Notes: generated by a model from the sequence alone, not told the origin. A DNA stretch of 64,000 bases from JAPPHA01 sp963664045 (GCA_963664045.2 CAXXGT010000014.1:434001-498000); one strand, 5' to 3'. Shown: positions 8,730 through 18,050, numbered from the stretch's first letter. Program-made: numbers and translations.

Positions 8730-9812
8730 TCACACACGGTTTCCTTTCCCATCGAAGATGTGGATGTTCGCCGGTTCAACCGAGACATCAATTTGATCGG
8801 AAATCTCTTGCCCGACCGGGACCCTGACGCGAAAGACAGTCTGTCCAATCCGCGCCGAGACTAGATTTTCTGTGCCAAGCAGTTCTACATGTTCAACATT
8901 AGCAGACAGGCGCACACGCAGAGTATGAACCCCAATCGCGGCCTCTTCGGCGCGAAAACCCAGGATCATGTCGTGGGGCGCGGGACCGAAGGCATCAGGC
9001 AGGTGGATATCCCCGCCCATGGCAAGCCGCAAATGATTGCCATTGCGCGAGCCTTCAAAGGTGTTCATTCGGCCCAAGAAATCCGCGACAAAAACCGATG
9101 CCGGCTTTTGGAACACATCGATTGGTTTGCCTTGTTGCGCCACCACCCCGTTGTCCATGGCAATCAGGTGATCGGCCAGGGTCAGGGCCTCGGTTTGGTC
9201 ATGGGTGACATAGATCATCGTCGCGCCGATTGCCTTTTGCACTGTGCCTAGCTCGGCACGCATTTCGGCGCGCAGTTTTGTGTCAAGATTTGATAGCGGT
9301 TCATCCATCAACAACACATCAGGTCCACGCACAATTGCACGCGCAATACCGACGCGCTGGCGTTGTCCGCCAGACAGGTTGGCAGGCCTGCGTTCAAGAA
9401 ATTTTTCTATCCTTACAAGGCGGGCAGCGGCGTTGACACGGGCGTTGCGTTCTTCGCGCTGAACACCAGCCATGCGCAGTGGAAAGGCGATATTTTCCGC
9501 AACGGTCTTATCGGGGTAGAGCGCATAGTTCTGAAACACCATCGCCACGCCCCTGTGTACGGCATCGACATTCGTAACATCGCGTTCGCCAAAATGAATG
9601 GTTCCCGAACTGGCCTCTTCCAAGCCGCAAACACACCGCAAAAACGTCGATTTACCACATCCTGAAGGCCCTACTACCACGGTGACTTTGCCCGCAGGGC
9701 ATTGAACCGTCAAATTATCAAGCGTTGGGATTGTCTCACCTGGAAAAGTTTTCCCAAGCCCCCGGACAAATACGTCCGGGGGCTCTGAATCATATATTTT
9801 TGATTTAACCAT
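8730..9812 (-). CDS. CUT1-type ABC transporter ATP-binding protein (MalK/UgpC-like)
   Basis: About 360 residues. Walker A GPSGCGKST, signature LSGGQRQRV, Walker B VLLMDEPLSNLD, H-loop VTHDQTEAL and a C-terminal TOBE-like regulatory domain. The ATG at 9812 overlaps the end of the binding-protein gene and gives the start expected for the family; a longer frame to 9956 is not needed. It would energise the permeases at 12417 and 13242. The first codons lie inside a strong hairpin (9757-9784). Confidence 0.92.
   Translation of the reverse strand: MVKSKIYDSEPPDVFVRGLGKTFPGETIPTLDNLTVQCPAGKVTVVVGPSGCGKSTFLRCVCGLEEASSGTIHFGERDVTNVDAVHRGVAMVFQNYALYPDKTVAENIAFPLRMAGVQREERNARVNAAARLVRIEKFLERRPANLSGGQRQRVGIARAIVRGPDVLLMDEPLSNLDTKLRAEMRAELGTVQKAIGATMIYVTHDQTEALTLADHLIAMDNGVVAQQGKPIDVFQKPASVFVADFLGRMNTFEGSRNGNHLRLAMGGDIHLPDAFGPAPHDMILGFRAEEAAIGVHTLRVRLSANVEHVELLGTENLVSARIGQTVFRVRVPVGQEISDQIDVSVEPANIHIFDGKGNRV
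9757..9784 (-). promoter_or_regulatory. Hairpin inside the start of the ABC ATPase gene
   Basis: Perfect 11-bp inverted repeat (AGCCCCCGGAC / GTCCGGGGGCT) with a 6-nt AT-rich loop. It sits about 20 nt downstream of the binding-protein stop codon and within the first codons of the ATPase. In many ABC operons a stem-loop after the binding-protein gene protects its mRNA 3' end and lowers downstream expression; that role is inferred here. Confidence 0.5.
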
Positions 9813-11061
9813 CAGCGAGAAGTTCGACCATGATGTCTTGCATTTTTTGCACCCCTTCTTCCACCGAAATATCACCAGACAAGACTTGGAATTGAATGTC
9901 GGCAAAAACGCTTTGGAATTCGTTGTTCTGACGGCCGGGCATTGCATACCAAGCATCCGAATTCTGCGCGTTAACGGCGACGAATGCAGGGCTCTCAGTG
10001 TAGAATGATGCCAGATGTTCGTCGCTGGTCGCTGCTTTGATATTATGCGGTACTGTTGCGGTTGCCTTGACGATTTTTGTCACATTCTCTGCAGTCACCA
10101 ACGAAGAAAGTGCGGCGCAGGTCGCCTTTTGTTTTTCTGGGTCTGTTGCCATCATGACAAAGCCGTTGGCAGAAGCATTCGCCATCATTGATCCGTTGTC
10201 GGCGATTGGCATCGGAACCATTGTCATCTCAAAGTTCAGACCACTTGACAGACTTGGAAATGATGAGGATGACGATACCAGCATTTTCAGATCACCAGAC
10301 CGGAAAATTGATACGAATTGGCCCCAAAACGCAGACGGTGCGATGGCAGGCATATAACCCTTTTCAACCAGCCCGCGCATGTATTCTAACGAGGCGATTG
10401 CGCCTGGGTTGTTGAAGGTCGGATTGCCTTCGCCATCAACCCACGAACCGCCAGCCGATTCCATCTGGGCCTCGAACAAATATGTGTTTGGCATATACAT
10501 CAATATGCCATATTGGCCGTTATCTTTGTCAGATAATTTGGCTGCTGCTGCCTCTAACTCGCTCCATGTGGAGGGTGGATTGTTTGGATCAAGGCCTACG
10601 GCCTTGAAAGCAGGGACGTTGATGTAAAGACTGGGTAACGTCGTGTAGAATGGCATCGCATAAAGATTGCCATCAGCACCGCGGAAGTTATCCAACAGGC
10701 CCTGATCGAGTTCAGCCATCAATTCCGGCTGTCTGTCTAGACAGGCATCAAGCGGTTGAGCGCGGCCAGAGTTGACGATAGTGGAAAAAATTGCGCCAGT
10801 GACACGAACTGCATCGGGTGGTGAGCCTGCAACGATGTCGGCCAAAACCATTTGAGCGGTTTCCAGATCGCTTTTATTATCCAACTGAAAATTGATGGCA
10901 ACGTCCGCATTAGCGGCATCGAAGCCTTCGAATACTTCTCTTAGGATGTCGCCGCTCTGCTTTTCTTGGCCTGATACTATCGTGATTGTTGTCTCAGCGA
11001 ATCCAGGTGTAGCACCCAGCGTCAATGCGATAGCCGCCACGCTTCTTAGAATATTCCTCAT
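9805..11061 (-). CDS. ABC transporter extracellular solute-binding protein (CUT1 type)
   Basis: 418 residues with a Sec signal peptide: basic MRNILR start, hydrophobic core, and a probable cleavage after GFA. The mature part shows the family-1 sugar-binding pattern, including a D-x-N type N-terminal region and a Ser/Thr-rich hinge near 270-290. It lies between the permease genes (now separated by 1.3 kb of IS debris) and the ATPase gene. Ligand unknown; CUT1 proteins usually bind oligosaccharides or polyols, but the neighbours suggest a nucleoside-like ligand is possible. Confidence 0.9.
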   Translation of the reverse strand: MRNILRSVAAIALTLGATPGFAETTITIVSGQEKQSGDILREVFEGFDAANADVAINFQLDNKSDLETAQMVLADIVAGSPPDAVRVTGAIFSTIVNSGRAQPLDACLDRQPELMAELDQGLLDNFRGADGNLYAMPFYTTLPSLYINVPAFKAVGLDPNNPPSTWSELEAAAAKLSDKDNGQYGILMYMPNTYLFEAQMESAGGSWVDGEGNPTFNNPGAIASLEYMRGLVEKGYMPAIAPSAFWGQFVSIFRSGDLKMLVSSSSSFPSLSSGLNFEMTMVPMPIADNGSMMANASANGFVMMATDPEKQKATCAALSSLVTAENVTKIVKATATVPHNIKAATSDEHLASFYTESPAFVAVNAQNSDAWYAMPGRQNNEFQSVFADIQFQVLSGDISVEEGVQKMQDIMVELLADG

Positions 11062-11269
11062 GAGTTACTTCCTTTCTGTTGAGCCTCTTGCAAAATCCCT
11101 TTGGCGGGCGATTTTTCCGCCGATTTTGCTCGGATGATCCTGAAGATCTGAGCTGCCACAAGGTATGGTAGAGTTATTCAGCACTTTACCAACGGAGGCG
11201 GCCCCGATGGCTCAGAGATCAACTCTATCCAATATCTGGAACCGATTTCAAGGAGAACTTTTCTCCTCA

Positions 11270-11337
11270 TGTTGCGGAAATTCCAGTGATGCTGCTGTCA
11301 AACCTGAACTTTGCAAACGACCGCAACATAGAAGCTC
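11270..11337. repeat. Solo RIT-2-type terminal repeat
   Basis: Begins TCATGTTGCGGAAATTCCAG and ends AACGACCGCAACATAG, matching both edges of the RIT-2 terminal repeat (31052-31142) with a shorter, diverged middle. No recombinase gene is attached. It is probably left by deletion of a RIT-2-like element. Confidence 0.75.
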
Positions 11338-11437
11338 CATCTCGACACGGCTGATTGCGGCTTGCCGGTAAGCACGATCATGACCTCGGCATCGGTCCAT
11401 GACAGCTAGGTGGGCGATCCCCATTGCAACGATGACG

Positions 11438-12075
11438 GTCGCAGTAGGGACGCCGGTTGCCCGACTCCCCCTGCACAGATCACCGCATGCCCGCTATGGC
11501 ATGAGGCTCCTACCTCGGGTGGTTGACGGCAAATCGCCTGTTCGGCCATGTGTGAAGAATCCGATGCCGAGGCCAGAAGACCCCAGCCAGGAGGTCGACT
11601 TTGTCCCATGTGAAGCGGTCCTTCTGCGACGGGCGACGCAAGACGCGTAGCCACAGTCGCTTGAGGAGGTGCACGAACCTGCTGAGGGATCGGAAGCTGG
11701 TCGGTACCGCGAAGTAACGCAGCCAACCGCACATAACCCAACCAAGCAATATGGCAACCTCGTAGATGTTGTTGTGCATCCGCTGACGCAGTTCGGCCTT
11801 GATGTGCTTCAGGGTCCGGTTGACGCGCTTCCCGATCGGCTTGCGCCCCAGTCCTAAACGTCCCTTCCGCGTGGTCCGGCAGTAGTGCGCGAACCCGAGA
11901 AAGTCGAAGGTCTCGGGACGCCGTTCTCACCGTGCACGGCGGTCCGCCTTCGCGAACCTGCCGAACTCGATGAGACGAGTTTGTCAGGGCGTAACTCGAG
12001 TGAGATTGCGACCTGCCTCTCCATCAGATCGCAAAGGAAAAGACGAGTTCGGCGCCCGACATGTGCATGACCGGG
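11438..12075 (-). pseudogene. Group II intron 3' remnant with maturase C-terminus
   Basis: Homologous to the 3' third of the intact intron at 53526-55439. The readable part is the maturase/X-domain end (frame 11510-11779, ending RRFAVNHPR), and upstream the frame is broken. Below the stop, a domain-V-like hairpin (GAGGCTCCTA... region, 11500-11515, opposite strand) and a domain VI end at GTCGCAGTAGG are visible. The 5' two thirds are missing. Confidence 0.75.
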
Positions 12076-12416
12076 GACATGCCAATGTGTATAGCCATCT
12101 CAAATTCGGCGTCCTTGCCTTGACGGTTGATCATTTGACGCACCTCGCTGTCCATCCCTGACTCGCCTCACCTTCCTTCGGGACGGTTCCGGCGTCCGCG
12201 ATCTCTCCTGGAAACGCCCTGAAAAAGCGGGCGGGCGGTGGAACTCGGCCTGCGTTCTGCCGCGTTTTCCCTTTGTTCAAGTTCATTGGGAAGGGACGCC
12301 AAAATTCCGGGAATTCCGAGATTCACGGGCGCGCGCATGACCGCCAGAACACCCATCGCTGTTCATCTGCAGCTCAACTCAATAGTTTTGCAAGAGGTTC
12401 ACTTGAAAACAATTAA

Positions 12417-13241
12417 TCATTCAACTTGCCCCGACGACATTGCGATGCCAGAGATAAATTGCCGTTGTGCCAGAAGAAATCCGACGAGAAGCGGAAGAAC
12501 GGTTAAAGTGGCCGCAGCCATTTGGGCGCCATAGTCCCCGCCCAGTTCCCGGTCAAGAAACTTGACGATCCCAAAAGGCACGGTCGCGGCTTTGTCGCTG
12601 CGCAGTACAAAAGACGGCCAGAAGTAATCGTTCCAGTGGGAAACGAAGCTGAAAATGCAAAAGGTCAGAATGGCAGGGCGTGCCATTGGAAACACCACAT
12701 GTGTCAGCGTTCGAACTGGACCCGCACCATCAAGGCGCGCCGCATCAAAAACAGATGCCGGGATTGTTAAAAAAAACTGACGCAGCAAAAAAACGCTGAA
12801 TGCCGAGCCAAGGAAAGGAATTATCAGCGCGCCGCGCGTGTCGATCAATCCGAATTTTGCAAGAATAACGTAAACCGGAATGGCCGTGACTTGATAAGGC
12901 ACCATTAAAGCACCCAAAACCAACCAAAGGCCTAGATCCCGGCCACTAAAATTCAGCCGCGCCAAAGCATAGGCCGCCGGAACACAAATCAAAATTTGGC
13001 CGATCAATATCGCTGCAACCACGAAAATACCGTTGAAGTAATATCGGAAAATCGGGACCTCGGCAAAAACCTTTGCGTAGTTTTCCAAGGTAAAGTTCTG
13101 CAACCACAAAAGGTTGCCGGAAAATATCTGTGTCTCTGGCGTCAGTGATGCCCTGAGCATCAACCAAAACGGCAACAGCATGAAAAACCCGCCGATGGCA
13201 AGGCCAAGATGCAGGCCCAATTGTTTGCGGTGCCTCCCCAT
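12417..13241 (-). CDS. CUT1 ABC transporter permease (MalG-like)
   Basis: 274 residues with about six hydrophobic segments, starting after a short basic MGRHRKQ. The cytoplasmic EAA loop is DAARLDGAGPVRTLTHVVFP, which docks the ATPase. It directly follows the other permease gene (stop and start adjacent). The 3' end lies 17 bp from the IS debris at 12400, but the coding sequence appears complete. Confidence 0.9.
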   Translation of the reverse strand: MGRHRKQLGLHLGLAIGGFFMLLPFWLMLRASLTPETQIFSGNLLWLQNFTLENYAKVFAEVPIFRYYFNGIFVVAAILIGQILICVPAAYALARLNFSGRDLGLWLVLGALMVPYQVTAIPVYVILAKFGLIDTRGALIIPFLGSAFSVFLLRQFFLTIPASVFDAARLDGAGPVRTLTHVVFPMARPAILTFCIFSFVSHWNDYFWPSFVLRSDKAATVPFGIVKFLDRELGGDYGAQMAAATLTVLPLLVGFLLAQRQFISGIAMSSGQVE

Positions 13242-14171
13242 CTACCGGCTCCCTGCTGATTCAAGGCGACTCGTGGCGCGTTTCTGAATATAAGTTGCAA
13301 GCAATGCCAGTATCAGCAAAACAAAGGTCACAACTGCGCCGCCACCGATGTCGAAATAAAAAATGCCTCGTTTCCAAAGCAAATAGGTCAATGTTTCGGA
13401 ACTTCCCGAAGGGCCACCATCAGTCATCGTGGCGATCGTATCAAATATACGCAGCGCCTGGATAGAACTGATGACCACGGCAAAAACTGTAGCGGGGCCA
13501 AGCGCCGGCCAAGTTACATGCCAAAAGCGAAATACGGCTGAAGCGCCATCAAGGCGTGCGGCCTCCAAAAGATGTTTGGGAACCGCACTGAGGGCTGCCA
13601 GATAGATGATGGAAACAAAGGCGATTTGCTGCCAATTTCCAACAATGGCGACCGCAGGCAGCGCCAGTGTCGTTGAGTTTAGCCAGTCGGTTAGACCTGT
13701 CCAAGCGCCGATTGTTTGGTCCACAACGCCGTTGCGTGCCAAAAACATCCAACGCCAAACAATCGACATGGCGACCAATGTTGCTGCGACAGGTAAGAAA
13801 TAGACCGCCCGCCAAATTGCTGCCCCGCCCGACAGGGAGTTAATGGCAAGTGCTGCAATCAAACCTAGAATGACAGAAGGGATGACCGTCAAAAGCGCAT
13901 AAAGGCCAGTGACCCAAAGCGAATTCGCGATTTCGCCCCGACTGATGGCCCGGTCCAGATTTTTTAAGCCCACCCATTTGGTTGTGCCTGCAAGTATGTC
14001 CACGTCAAAGAACATCAGTCCAACCGTCATAAGGGCAGGCAGGATCACAAAGGCCATGGTCAGGATGATCAAGGGTAAAACGAACACGTAGGGCGCGATC
14101 CCCTGACCAAGCGCGAGATGTTTTGTTGGTCGGACGGGATTGCGCAGCAATTCGGCGTTCGGATTGCTCAT
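13242..14171 (-). CDS. CUT1 ABC transporter permease (MalF/UgpA-like)
   Basis: About 309 residues with a cytoplasmic N-terminus, a first membrane segment near residues 30-50, and five more segments downstream. The EAA loop reads LLEAARLDGASAVFRFWHVT. The ATG at 14171 overlaps the MBL-fold stop as ATGA, which decides this start over the upstream one at 14189. It forms the membrane channel with the 12417 permease. Confidence 0.9.
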   Translation of the reverse strand: MSNPNAELLRNPVRPTKHLALGQGIAPYVFVLPLIILTMAFVILPALMTVGLMFFDVDILAGTTKWVGLKNLDRAISRGEIANSLWVTGLYALLTVIPSVILGLIAALAINSLSGGAAIWRAVYFLPVAATLVAMSIVWRWMFLARNGVVDQTIGAWTGLTDWLNSTTLALPAVAIVGNWQQIAFVSIIYLAALSAVPKHLLEAARLDGASAVFRFWHVTWPALGPATVFAVVISSIQALRIFDTIATMTDGGPSGSSETLTYLLWKRGIFYFDIGGGAVVTFVLLILALLATYIQKRATSRLESAGSR

Positions 14172-15010
14172 ACAGTGATCTCCGAACAATCCATTGCCAG
14201 TTCGACGGGGCCATCATAGGCCGCCCGCGCTGCAGCCAAAGCACTGTCCGCGTCTTCCATTGCGGCGATATGGGTCAGCAGCATGCGTTTTGCACCCGCC
14301 TCCTGTGCCATTTGCCCGGCCTCGGTTGGGGTCATGTGGGAGCCACCGGGGGGGTGGGACCCCGAAAAATGCCCCTCGGCAATCAGAAGATCAGCTCCCT
14401 TGCAAAAATCAGCAAGCCCGGAGAAGGGCTTTGTGTCGGCGGTATAGACCAATCGCACACCCCCGTGATCCACGCGCAAACAAACGGCTTCTGGTGTATG
14501 GATTGCAGGGACCGTGGCAAAGGCCAACGCGCCGGTACAAACAGTGTCGCCGGGGTCGAATTCGTAGACATCGAACACTTCGAACATCCAGTCGCGCCCT
14601 TCCTTTATTGCCGCGCCCATTGCGGCATACCCCGGGCCATAATCGGAATCAACGAATTGCCAAATTTTGTGCCCGAACAGGCCCGCGAGGTTTTCGAAAA
14701 ATGCGATACCCCCCGATGGCAGATACAGGCGCACACGGCGTCTGTGGCGCAGCTTGATCCATTCGGTCATCGACGCATAGCCAACGGCAATCAGGTCAAG
14801 TGAATGGTCGGGGTGCAAGTGCGAAAGCACAATCGCATCCAGATCCGATGCGTTTTGGTCTTTCAGAAGCTTTACCGCGACGCCCGGGCCGCAATCCAAC
14901 AATACTTTGAAATCTCCAGCGGTCAGCAAGAATCCGGAACAAGCGTGACCCCCGTATGGATAACCGCCTGCCGCCCCAATGACATGCAATTTCAATTGAT
15001 CCGCAGGCAC
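14168..15010 (-). CDS. Metallo-beta-lactamase-fold hydrolase (RNase Z/phosphodiesterase-like)
   Basis: 280 residues. The metal motif is HLHPDHSLD (about 63-71), with TADT and a late LTHIAA His. The fold resembles RNase Z or cyclic phosphodiesterase members. It is the first surviving gene of the ABC operon and overlaps the permease start. Its own promoter region is cut off at about 15030 by IS and intron debris. With HAD and HD proteins it could act on a nucleotide- or phosphoester-type substrate (inference). Confidence 0.85.
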   Translation of the reverse strand: MPADQLKLHVIGAAGGYPYGGHACSGFLLTAGDFKVLLDCGPGVAVKLLKDQNASDLDAIVLSHLHPDHSLDLIAVGYASMTEWIKLRHRRRVRLYLPSGGIAFFENLAGLFGHKIWQFVDSDYGPGYAAMGAAIKEGRDWMFEVFDVYEFDPGDTVCTGALAFATVPAIHTPEAVCLRVDHGGVRLVYTADTKPFSGLADFCKGADLLIAEGHFSGSHPPGGSHMTPTEAGQMAQEAGAKRMLLTHIAAMEDADSALAAARAAYDGPVELAMDCSEITV

Positions 15011-15029
15011 GTTTCCTCCCTAGCCTTCC

Positions 15030-15155
15030 CTAGGCCGTGGACTCAAGTAACTGGTCTGCGATCCTGCGGAGCAGAAAGCGACTGATGGCCAGACGCGCGG
15101 CGGACAGGAAGTTGCAGGCCGTCTTGTCAGTAAGCGTTTGGCGAAGGCGTGATTG
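15030..15155 (-). pseudogene. IS transposase C-terminal scrap (IS5-like?)
   Basis: The minus strand reads TDKTACNFLSAARLAISRF and a stop at 15030-15032, similar in style to the C-terminus of IS5-type DDE transposases. Only about 40 residues remain and the family call is weak. Confidence 0.35.
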
Positions 15156-15358
15156 CGTTGTCTATTGATTGAGGATTCTTTTCCAGTCTTTTCTGAGTGG
15201 GCAGAGCCAGATGGCCTTTATCGGTTTGGCGAATTCCTTCTTTGTGTCGTAACGCCCGCGTCCCTGGCCGGGTAGGAAGCGTCGTTGCCGAGCCCTTCCC
15301 CCAGTCGCGGTAGGAATGCGCATTGCTGCACACCCCCCGACAGATCTGGACATGGACG

Positions 15359-15632
15359 GTCGGGTAGGACACTGGCGCGCGTACCATAGGCCACGTTTCC
15401 AGCGCCCCCCCCCCCTGAAATTCCGTACGCCGGTTTTCCCGGGTCCGGCTTCAAGCTCCAGGCAACCCAACAGGAGATCGGTGTGACGCCTTCCGCGACA
15501 TCCGCAACGCTTAAGGCTGACCCGGCCATGCCCGTCGCGATATCCCGCGTTCGCGACGCCTTTCGGCTCGACAGCACCACCCTTCATCCGGGTGGTATCA
15601 TCGGTCGGCGCCGGGCTCTGTGTCCCGGCATG
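15359..15632 (-). mobile_element. Group II intron copy A, 3' part
   Basis: 3' third of an ORF-less group II intron. It contains the domain V pattern (AAGCCGGACC, GAAAA-type loop, ACGTCCGG) and the domain VI end CCTACCCGAC. It is continuous with 16489-16656 if copy B (15633-16488) is removed. Just to its left (15304-15345) lies a domain-VI-like end of another intron type (GTCGCGGTAGGAATG). Confidence 0.75.
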
Positions 15633-16488
15633 GTCGGGTAGGACACTGGCGCGCGCACCATAGGCCACGTTTCCAGCATCCCCCCTAAAATTCCGGACGT
15701 CCGGTTTTCCCGGGTCCGGCTTCAAGCGTCAGGCACCCCCCGCAGGAGTTCGGTACGGTGCCTTCCGCGACATCCGCCACGCTTAAGGCTGACCCAGCCA
15801 TGCCCGTGGCAACATCCCGCGTTTGCGCCGCCCTTCGGCTCGACAGCACCACCCGTCATCCGGGTGATATCATCGGTCAGCACCGGGCTCTGTGTCCCGG
15901 CATGACCTGCCGCCTTCGCCACCTGAGCCCAGAGGCCCTCGCTCCGGACGGGTTATGTTGTTCCGCCCATCACCGCTTAATCGGCCTCATCCGCCAGTCA
16001 GGAGAACTCCGTGCCATTTCCCGCACTGCGGTTATTGGCACGGTCCTTGACATTCAAGGGTCACAACATCCTGTCCGTTCTCCTCACCTTCCGGTCTTTC
16101 ACTGCTGAACTTTCCCGAATTGCCGCCGTCTCTACGCCGGGGGACCCGGTGCGTGCGTACCTCGGTTCTTCCGCACCGGTGCTAGCCATCGGGTAGCAGG
16201 CTGACCCTTGGCATCCTCCAATATCCCCACAAGTCAGCTTCCATGTGGGGGCGAACTTTTCGTCGCATCAACAATCGTTCGCTTTCGCTACAGCCCTCCG
16301 GTTTGCTTGCCATCCTGACTGACCGGACCGGTTGGAGCCTTGCTCCCGCCACGCCCACGATGGCTTTCTACGTCCCAGCTCGCAGGCACCAGGTCACCCC
16401 AGTACCCGTGGGATATGCTACGGCGCCAAACCAAGAATTGCGCCGGCGGGACTTCCACCCGCTAGTTCAGCAGCCAGACTCGCTGCAC
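15633..16488 (-). mobile_element. ORF-less group II intron copy B, inserted inside copy A
   Basis: 856 nt. On the minus strand it begins GTGCAGCGAGTCTGG and ends CCTACCCGAC, with a domain V stem near 15689-15722. No maturase is encoded, so splicing or mobility would need a maturase in trans. The borders are fixed because the flanks GGCAGGT and CATGCC are contiguous in the other copy (around 28917-28924). It is nearly identical to the intron in ritA of RIT-3 (28646-29500). Confidence 0.85.
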
Positions 16489-16656
16489 ACCTGCCGCCTT
16501 CGCCACCTGGGCCCAGAGGCCCTCGCTCCGGACGGGTTATGTTGTCCCGCCCATCACCGCTTTATCGGCCTCATCCGCCAGTCGGAAGGACTCCGCGCCA
16601 TTTCCCGGACTCCGGTTATTGGCGCGGTCCTTGACATTCAAGGGTCACATCATCCG
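16489..16656 (-). mobile_element. Group II intron copy A, 5'-side part (truncated)
   Basis: Continues copy A upstream of the insertion point, matching 28922-29090 with scattered differences. It diverges at about 16656, so the first ~400 nt of copy A are lost. Copies A and B together form a twintron-like arrangement. Confidence 0.75.
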
Positions 16657-16983
16657 GTTGTTGTTTCTCACACTAAGTCATCTGGCAGCGCGGTAGCTTT
16701 CCCGGATTAGGCCGACACCGGATGTCCTGGAAATCGGAATAACCCGGGAACCTCTCGCCCCCGTTTCTTTCCCAAGCAGAACTTTTTTCCAGCGGTTGAT
16801 TCCGGTCAGATTGATCGCTGTCTGCCCGCGCGTCGCCGGAAGCGGGTTCCGGGATCTTCTGATTGCCGTCCCGGCAGCTGCCGTCTACTCCCTCGGGTTC
16901 CGGTCAGCAAAAGAAGAAGTGGCCCGCGCGGATCGACCCCCGCCGGGCCGTGGGCGGTCGAGTGCAACTCATCCACGAGACAG
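16657..16983. other. Leader-like debris of the four-gene transposon
   Basis: No gene seen. The last ~100 bp resemble the leader before 47089 (AAGAAGTGGCCCGCGCGG against AGAGGTGGCCCGTGCGG), and one TCCCGGCAG motif lies at about 16866. Confidence 0.5.
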
Positions 16984-17303
16984 ACCTTTCCGCCGAGGAT
17001 TACGTTAGCACGCAAGCGTGGCGTGACGCAAAGCTTGAGCGCTGTCCGAACCACCCCGACGGGGGTTGCCGGTTCGCCCGTCACGGCACCTACGGGCGCA
17101 AGACCCCGACCGGGCTCCGGGTTGCCCGATACTACTGTCCGGATACGCCGATGACGTTCAGCCTGCTGCCGCAGTTCATGGCGGCAGGAATGGCGGGCAC
17201 GCTGCACGCGGTCGAGGACAGCGTGGCGGCGGTGGAATCCGAAGACGGCCTTGCGGCGGCGGCGGAACGGGTGCGTCCCGGCCATCACGGCGACCCCCGT
17301 CTA
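16984..17303 (+). pseudogene. Truncated copy of the Cys/His-rich first gene of the four-gene transposon
   Basis: Encodes EDYVSTQAWRDAKLERCPNH, HPDGGCRFARHGTYGRKT and ARYYCPDTPMTFSLL, clearly homologous to the intact gene at 47089-47691. It is cut at RPGHHGDP by the repeat at 17304. Remnant of a second copy of that transposon. Confidence 0.8.
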
Positions 17304-17400
17304 AGCGTATTCAGAAAAACTGATGTGGATTCGGGCGATTTTGCCCGGATTATTTGATGTTTGGGGGCAGGCGCCCCTCAATTTCCTTGCAAGAAGTCGA
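17304..17400. repeat. Insertion-element end shared with 23965-24045
   Basis: About 75 bp beginning near GTATTCAGAAAAACTGATG and containing GATTCGGGCGATTTTGC and a TTTGGGGG hairpin. The same sequence, inverted, forms the right end of the 726-bp insertion in ritA of RIT-2. It marks the end of an unidentified element. Confidence 0.7.
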
Positions 17401-17449
17401 TCGAGGGGCAATGTCTCAGGTGACGCTCAAATCATCAGAGACAGGGTCA

Positions 17450-17692
17450 ATGTTACACGATTTCTTCCCCGGTTCCATCCTTTCCTGTGCCCGAATCCAG
17501 GCCCTTCTGACGCGGATTGACGCTGCGGAAGCCGATCGCTGCCGCCGGGACGTCTGCCCGCATTGCGGGAGCTGCCTGGACAGCGCGCCTTATCCCCGCA
17601 AGCCGCACGGTCTTGCCGTGTCCCTGCGCGCGGGGGTCCTGCGTTTCAGTTTCTGTTGCCGCGACTGCCGCCGTCGGCAGACGCCGGCGTCG
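17450..17692 (+). pseudogene. Zinc-ribbon protein fragment
   Basis: Starts MLHDFFPGSILSC and carries CPHCGSCLDSAPYPRKPHG and FSFCCRDCRRR, two Cys pairs of a zinc ribbon typical of small accessory proteins of transposable elements. The frame is cut near SVQ at about 17692, where primase-like sequence begins in another frame. Function unknown. Confidence 0.5.
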
Positions 17693-18050
17693 GTGCAATC
17701 GACCTCGTTATCCATGCCTCCGGGTGCCCGTTCCGTGCGGCCCTCGACCTCCTGGAACAGATCGCGCCGGAACACGACGGCACCATGGCAGGGCCGAAAC
17801 CGGAACACTGGCAACAGGTGCAACGATACCTGACCCGACAACGCGGCCTCGATCCGGAACTGATCGATCACTGCCGCCGGAAACGCCTGGTCGACGTCGA
17901 TCGACGCGCTAATGCCATCTTCGTCACCCGCAACGCTGACGGAACGCCGACCGGCACCGAATTGCACGGAACCCGGCCCGGCAGCCATCAGACAAAGAGC
18001 GAATGCCCTCCACCCGGGACGGTCGACGCATCCAGGCCAAACGGGTCGTG
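17690..18050 (+). pseudogene. Toprim/primase-like protein fragment
   Basis: GAIDLVIHASGCPFRAALDLL, then RANAIFVTRNADGTPTGTELHG, homologous to residues ~60-160 of the intact gene at 60840. The Toprim acidic motifs are missing and the frame ends soon after. It belongs with 16984-17303 as debris of a second copy of the four-gene transposon. Confidence 0.75.

Larger units (their letters stand above)
11081..12400. mobile_element. Decayed insertion sequence splitting the ABC operon
   Basis: The interval is bounded by inverted repeats: GAGCCTCTTGCAAAAT at 11081-11096 and, inverted, GAACCTCTTGCAAAAC ending at 12400. A short ORF start (MAQRSTLSNIW...) at 11206 resembles the start of an IS transposase but runs only about 20 residues before a RIT-2-type end and then a group II intron remnant follow. 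The family was not identified. It separates the binding-protein gene from its permeases without obvious loss of either coding sequence. Confidence 0.6.

Noticed and set aside
15355..16660. Small protein-coding genes suggested by repeated minus-strand frames (MKPDPGKPDVRNF...)
   Set aside because: The same frames occur in each copy because the RNA domains V and VI are conserved; the region is ORF-less group II intron.
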